A stretch of DNA of 17,429 nt from positions 1 to 17,429 of the forward strand of contig URAI01000050.1 of NCBI GenBank assembly GCA_900545725.1, in the 5' to 3' direction. This document shows, in pieces, positions 14,490 through 17,429 of this stretch (positions within the stretch are counted from its first letter, which is position 1; each line of letters starts with the position of its first letter). The position numbers were made by a program, and so were the translations under genes. The notes under the pieces were generated by a model that ran no database searches, had not been told where the DNA came from, and was given only the letters and a program-made list of their open reading frames with translations. The DNA is from an uncultured Eubacterium sp. GTDB taxonomy: Bacteria; Bacillota; Clostridia; Lachnospirales; Lachnospiraceae.

Positions 14490-15518
14490 ATGTTAAAAAC
14501 AGTACTTAAACGTTGCATTACACTTATGCTGTGTGTGACGATGGCAATTGGTTTATTTGGATGTAATCTTTCTGCCACAAATGGAAAACGTATAGTAAGA
14601 ATTGCACTTGGACAGTCAGAGACTCATCCCCAGTATGCAGGACTTGTAGCATTTAAGGAATATGTAGAGGAAAGACTTGGAGATAAATATGAGGTACAGA
14701 TATTTCCTAATGAGCTCTTAGGAGCTACACAGAAGGCTATCGAGCTTACACAGACAGGTGCAATTGATTTCGTTGTAGCCGGAACAGCCAATCTTGAAAC
14801 ATTTGCCGATGTTTATGAGGTGTTCAGTATGCCATATCTTTTCGATTCAATTGAAAGTTATAAGGCGGTAATGCAGGATACAGATTATATGGAAAAGGTA
14901 TATGAATCAACTGATGCATCAGGATTCAGGGTATTAACATGGTATAATGCCGGAACAAGAAATTTCTATGGCAAGAAGCCTATTAATACACCGGATGACC
15001 TTGCTGGCATGAAGATAAGAGTACAGCAGAGTCCGGCAAGTGTGGCAATGATGCAGGCATTTGGTGCGGCAGCATCACCTATGAGTTTTGGTGAGGTATA
15101 CACAGCTATACAGCAGGGCGTAATTGATGGTGCAGAAAATAATGAATTAGCCTTAACTAACAACAAACATGGTGAGGTTGCAAAATATTATACTTATAAT
15201 ATGCATCAGATAATACCGGATATGCTTGTTGGTAATCTTAAGTTTATTGAAGGACTAAACGACGACGAGCTTAAAGTATTCAAAGAAGCAGCAGCTAAGT
15301 CAACAGAGGTTGAACTTGTGGAATGGGATAAATGCGTTGAAGATGCTAAGAATACAGCGAAAAATGATATGGGTGTTGAATTTATTTATCCTGATATAAC
15401 ACCATTTAAGGAAAAAGTTAAGAATATGCAGCAGGATATGCTTGAATCAAATCCTGATATTGTTGATGTATATAATCATATACAGGATATAAATAAACAG
15501 GTAAAGGAGGCAGAGTAG
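14490..15518 (+). CDS. TRAP transporter substrate-binding lipoprotein (DctP family), probable hexuronate binder
   Basis: ATG 14490 is chosen because GGAGG at 14480-14484 precedes it by 5 bases; ATG 14478 overlaps that site. The 342-residue precursor has a hydrophobic signal (about 9-22) and lipobox LFGC (Cys25), so it is a membrane-anchored extracellular lipoprotein. DctP motifs are PYLFDSIESYKAVM, WYNAGTRNFYGKKPI (R157), MKIRVQQSPASVAMM with the carboxylate-binding Arg (R177), and GVIDGAENNELAL. It captures an acidic sugar and delivers it to the DctQ-DctM membrane pair encoded next, which is driven by an ion gradient. The substrate is inferred as glucuronate, fructuronate or a related uronate from the adjacent uxu genes. 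The stop is followed directly by the dctQ start codon. Confidence 0.94.
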   Translation: MLKTVLKRCITLMLCVTMAIGLFGCNLSATNGKRIVRIALGQSETHPQYAGLVAFKEYVEERLGDKYEVQIFPNELLGATQKAIELTQTGAIDFVVAGTANLETFADVYEVFSMPYLFDSIESYKAVMQDTDYMEKVYESTDASGFRVLTWYNAGTRNFYGKKPINTPDDLAGMKIRVQQSPASVAMMQAFGAAASPMSFGEVYTAIQQGVIDGAENNELALTNNKHGEVAKYYTYNMHQIIPDMLVGNLKFIEGLNDDELKVFKEAAAKSTEVELVEWDKCVEDAKNTAKNDMGVEFIYPDITPFKEKVKNMQQDMLESNPDIVDVYNHIQDINKQVKEAE

Positions 15519-16004
15519 ATGACGGCATTAAAAAATATAAGAAATGCGATGGATAATGTAATTAAGATTATATGTATTGTATTATTCGCATTTATGGTTA
15601 TTATAGGAACGTATCAGATACTTGTACGATATATTTTTAACAGTCCTAGTACTGTATCAGAAGAACTTTTGACATATTCATTTACCTGGATGTCTCTGTT
15701 TGCGGCTGCGTATGTATTTGGCAAAAGAGACCATATGAGAATGGGATTTGTAGCTGATAAATTAAGTCCGGATAAGCTTAAGAAGCTTAATATAGTTATT
15801 GAACTGGTTACAATAGCATTTTCATGTATTGTTATGATATATGGCGGAATATCAATTACTAAGCTTTCAATGACACAGAAGACAGCTTCACTTGGAATAC
15901 CAATGGGATATATATATCTTGTAATTCCGGTGACAGGAATTATTATTGCGGTATATGGTATTTTAAATGTTATTGACCTTACAGGGAAAGGAGAAAATGT
16001 ATGA
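15519..16004 (+). CDS. TRAP transporter small membrane subunit (DctQ family)
   Basis: The 161-residue integral membrane protein has four predicted helices (about 14-36, 50-66, 91-112 and 128-150) with the family's conserved QILVRYIFNSPSTVSEEL segment after helix 1 and SFTWMSLFAAAYVFGKRDHMRMGF across helix 2. It bridges the binding protein and DctM. AAAGGAGG at 15502-15509 lies inside the end of dctP, and the start codon follows the dctP stop with no gap. Its TGA stop overlaps the dctM start (ATGA). Confidence 0.95.
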   Translation: MTALKNIRNAMDNVIKIICIVLFAFMVIIGTYQILVRYIFNSPSTVSEELLTYSFTWMSLFAAAYVFGKRDHMRMGFVADKLSPDKLKKLNIVIELVTIAFSCIVMIYGGISITKLSMTQKTASLGIPMGYIYLVIPVTGIIIAVYGILNVIDLTGKGENV

Positions 16005-17311
16005 GTATAGCATGGCTTTCAGGACTTATTATCTTAGTTATTCTTGTTATAATGCTTATTGCAGGTGCTCCAATTGCAATATCACTTGCAGTATCGTCAA
16101 TCTGTACAATACTTCCTGTATTGTCAACAGAACCTGCACTTGTAACAGGGGCACAGAGAATATTCTCAGGTATATCAGTATTTAACCTTATTGCGATTCC
16201 ATTTTTTATTCTTGCAGGAAATATTATGAATAAGGGTGGTATTGCCATCAGACTTATTAACTTTGCAAAGATATTTACAGGGAGAATACCGGGTTCACTT
16301 GCACATACTAATGTTGTGGCAAATATGCTTTTCGGTGCCATATCGGGTTCGGGTACGGCAGCAGCCTCAGCTATGGGCGCAATTATAGGACCGGTTGAGG
16401 AAGAAGAAGGATACGATAAGAACTTCTCAGCAGCAGTTAATATAGCGACAGCACCTACAGGACTTTTAATTCCACCTAGTAACGTAATGATTACATTTGC
16501 AATGGTAAGTGGTGGAACTTCAATAGCAGCACTTTTTATGGCGGGATATATTCCTGGAATACTCTGGGGACTTGCATGTATGGTGGTTATATTTATATAT
16601 GCAAAGAGAAGAGGATATACAAGCAATAAAAGATATGCAATTAAAGAAAAATTAAAGATTACATTACAGGCTTTACCTTGTCTGCTTATGATTATCATAG
16701 TTATCGGTGGTATTATCGGTGGTATATTTACAGCGACAGAGGGAGCAGTAGTTGCAGTAGTATACAGTCTTATACTTTCGCTTGTATTTTATAAGTCAAT
16801 TAAGCTTAAGGAGCTTCCTAAAATATTAATGGACAGTGCCGAGATGACGGGAATTATTATTTTCCTTATCGGTGTGTCAAGTATCATGTCATGGGTAATG
16901 GCATTTACAGGACTTCCAGAAGCTATTTCAGGCGTTATGCTGGGTATCAGCAATAATAAATATGTAATACTTTTTATAATAAATGTTATTCTTCTTATAG
17001 TAGGAACATTTATGGATATGACACCAGCATGTCTTATATTTACACCAATCTTCCTTCCAATCTGTCAGGCAGTTGGTATGAATACGGTACATTTTGGTAT
17101 TATGATGATATTTAACCTGTGTATCGGAACAATCACACCACCTGTTGGTACTACACTTTTCGTTGGTGTAAAGGTTGGTAAGACTAAGATTGAAGATGTA
17201 ATTAAACCATTACTTTATTACTTTGCAGCGATATTTATTGTACTTTTACTTGTAACATATGTGCCGGCACTTTCATTGTGGCTGCCAGGACTTTTAGGCT
17301 ATGTTAAGTAG
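16001..17311 (+). CDS. TRAP transporter large membrane subunit (DctM family)
   Basis: The 436-residue permease has about a dozen membrane helices and forms the ion-coupled translocation path. DctM hallmarks are visible: AGAPIAISLAVSS near the N-terminus, IAIPFFILAGNIMNKGG, FGAISGSGTAAASAMGAIIG with the conserved small-residue stretch, TGLLIPPSNVMITF, ATEGAVVAVVYSL, and GTITPPVGTTLFVG near the C-terminus. Length and order are normal for the family. Translation is coupled to dctQ by a 4-base overlap, with GGAGAA at 15990-15995 as ribosome binding site. It is the last gene of the operon, before a terminator. Confidence 0.96.
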   Translation: MSIAWLSGLIILVILVIMLIAGAPIAISLAVSSICTILPVLSTEPALVTGAQRIFSGISVFNLIAIPFFILAGNIMNKGGIAIRLINFAKIFTGRIPGSLAHTNVVANMLFGAISGSGTAAASAMGAIIGPVEEEEGYDKNFSAAVNIATAPTGLLIPPSNVMITFAMVSGGTSIAALFMAGYIPGILWGLACMVVIFIYAKRRGYTSNKRYAIKEKLKITLQALPCLLMIIIVIGGIIGGIFTATEGAVVAVVYSLILSLVFYKSIKLKELPKILMDSAEMTGIIIFLIGVSSIMSWVMAFTGLPEAISGVMLGISNNKYVILFIINVILLIVGTFMDMTPACLIFTPIFLPICQAVGMNTVHFGIMMIFNLCIGTITPPVGTTLFVGVKVGKTKIEDVIKPLLYYFAAIFIVLLLVTYVPALSLWLPGLLGYVK

Positions 17312-17339
17312 TGATTGACCGAGCTGAAAGCGAGGGACG

Positions 17340-17371
17340 CTTCTTGAACGACAGTTCAAGAAGATGTTTTT
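17340..17371 (+). terminator. Rho-independent terminator of the TRAP operon
   Basis: A perfect 10-bp stem CTTCTTGAAC (17340-17349) / GTTCAAGAAG (17354-17363) has a GACA loop and is followed by ATGTTTTT. It lies 28 bases after the dctM stop. From here to the window end (17372-17429) I see nothing recognisable. Confidence 0.88.
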
Positions 17372-17429
17372 AATGTGTAGAGACGGGCAGGCTGTGGCTG
17401 ATATGTAAGATTTGTACGCTGATGGGAAG

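Noticed and set aside
15979..16698. 239-codon open frame on the - strand opposite dctQ/dctM
   Set aside because: It mirrors the hydrophobic codons of DctM, has no family signature, and the + strand gene is certain. Other antisense frames opposite uxuB, hsdR and the kinase were dropped for the same reason.
17324..17338. cre-like sequence TGAAAGCGAGGGAC after dctM
   Set aside because: It matches only the left half of the catabolite-response consensus and lies after the operon beside the terminator.
1..17429. CRISPR arrays, tRNA or rRNA genes, insertion sequences
   Set aside because: I found no regularly spaced repeat array, no tRNA-like or rRNA stretch, and no transposase; the only mobile-type enzyme is the tyrosine recombinase.

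Overview
The window looks like an AT-rich chromosome of a gut Firmicute, most likely Lachnospiraceae (Lachnospira/Roseburia-like). The grounds are strong AAGGAGG-type ribosome binding sites, codon choice, the style of the hsdS repeats, and a glucuronate operon paired with a TRAP transporter and a YesM/AraC two-component system. This placement is inferred from style, not from a search. All real genes lie on the + strand.

Region 1 (1-6930) is the downstream part of a type I restriction-modification locus; hsdM and the first part of hsdS lie left of the window. The end of an hsdS gene (one target-recognition domain, 'TRD A', plus the C-terminal helix) is followed without a gap by three tightly coupled genes: a DUF3990-type ADP-ribosyltransferase-fold protein, an unrecognised 138-residue protein, and a NADAR-type ADP-ribose glycosidase. 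A second, headless and tailless hsdS segment ('TRD B') then begins inside the last codons of the NADAR gene. Two short direct repeats bracket both TRDs and are in register, so TRD B looks like a storage cassette that can replace TRD A. hsdR and a tyrosine recombinase gene follow. The recombinase gene is flanked by a 12-bp inverted repeat that shares the 8-mer GCGTAAGT with the hsdS repeat. The unusual feature is a putative ADP-ribosylation writer/eraser module sitting inside a shuffling hsdS locus.

Region 2 (6931-10079) is a hexuronate catabolic operon: uxuA (mannonate dehydratase) and uxuB (fructuronate reductase), behind a promoter carrying three ACATGT-centred palindromes.

Region 3 (10080-14291) is regulatory: a GntR/FCD repressor (the likely uxu regulator), a TRAP-type binding lipoprotein, a YesM-like sensor kinase and an AraC-type response regulator. 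The lone binding protein beside the kinase suggests a co-sensor.

Region 4 (14292-17429) is the transporter operon: a second TRAP binding lipoprotein, DctQ and DctM, ending at a clear rho-independent terminator. The dctP promoter carries two direct repeats 21 bp apart that suit an AraC-type response regulator. Together, regions 2-4 would sense a hexuronate (probably glucuronate or fructuronate) outside the cell, import it and convert it to 2-keto-3-deoxygluconate.
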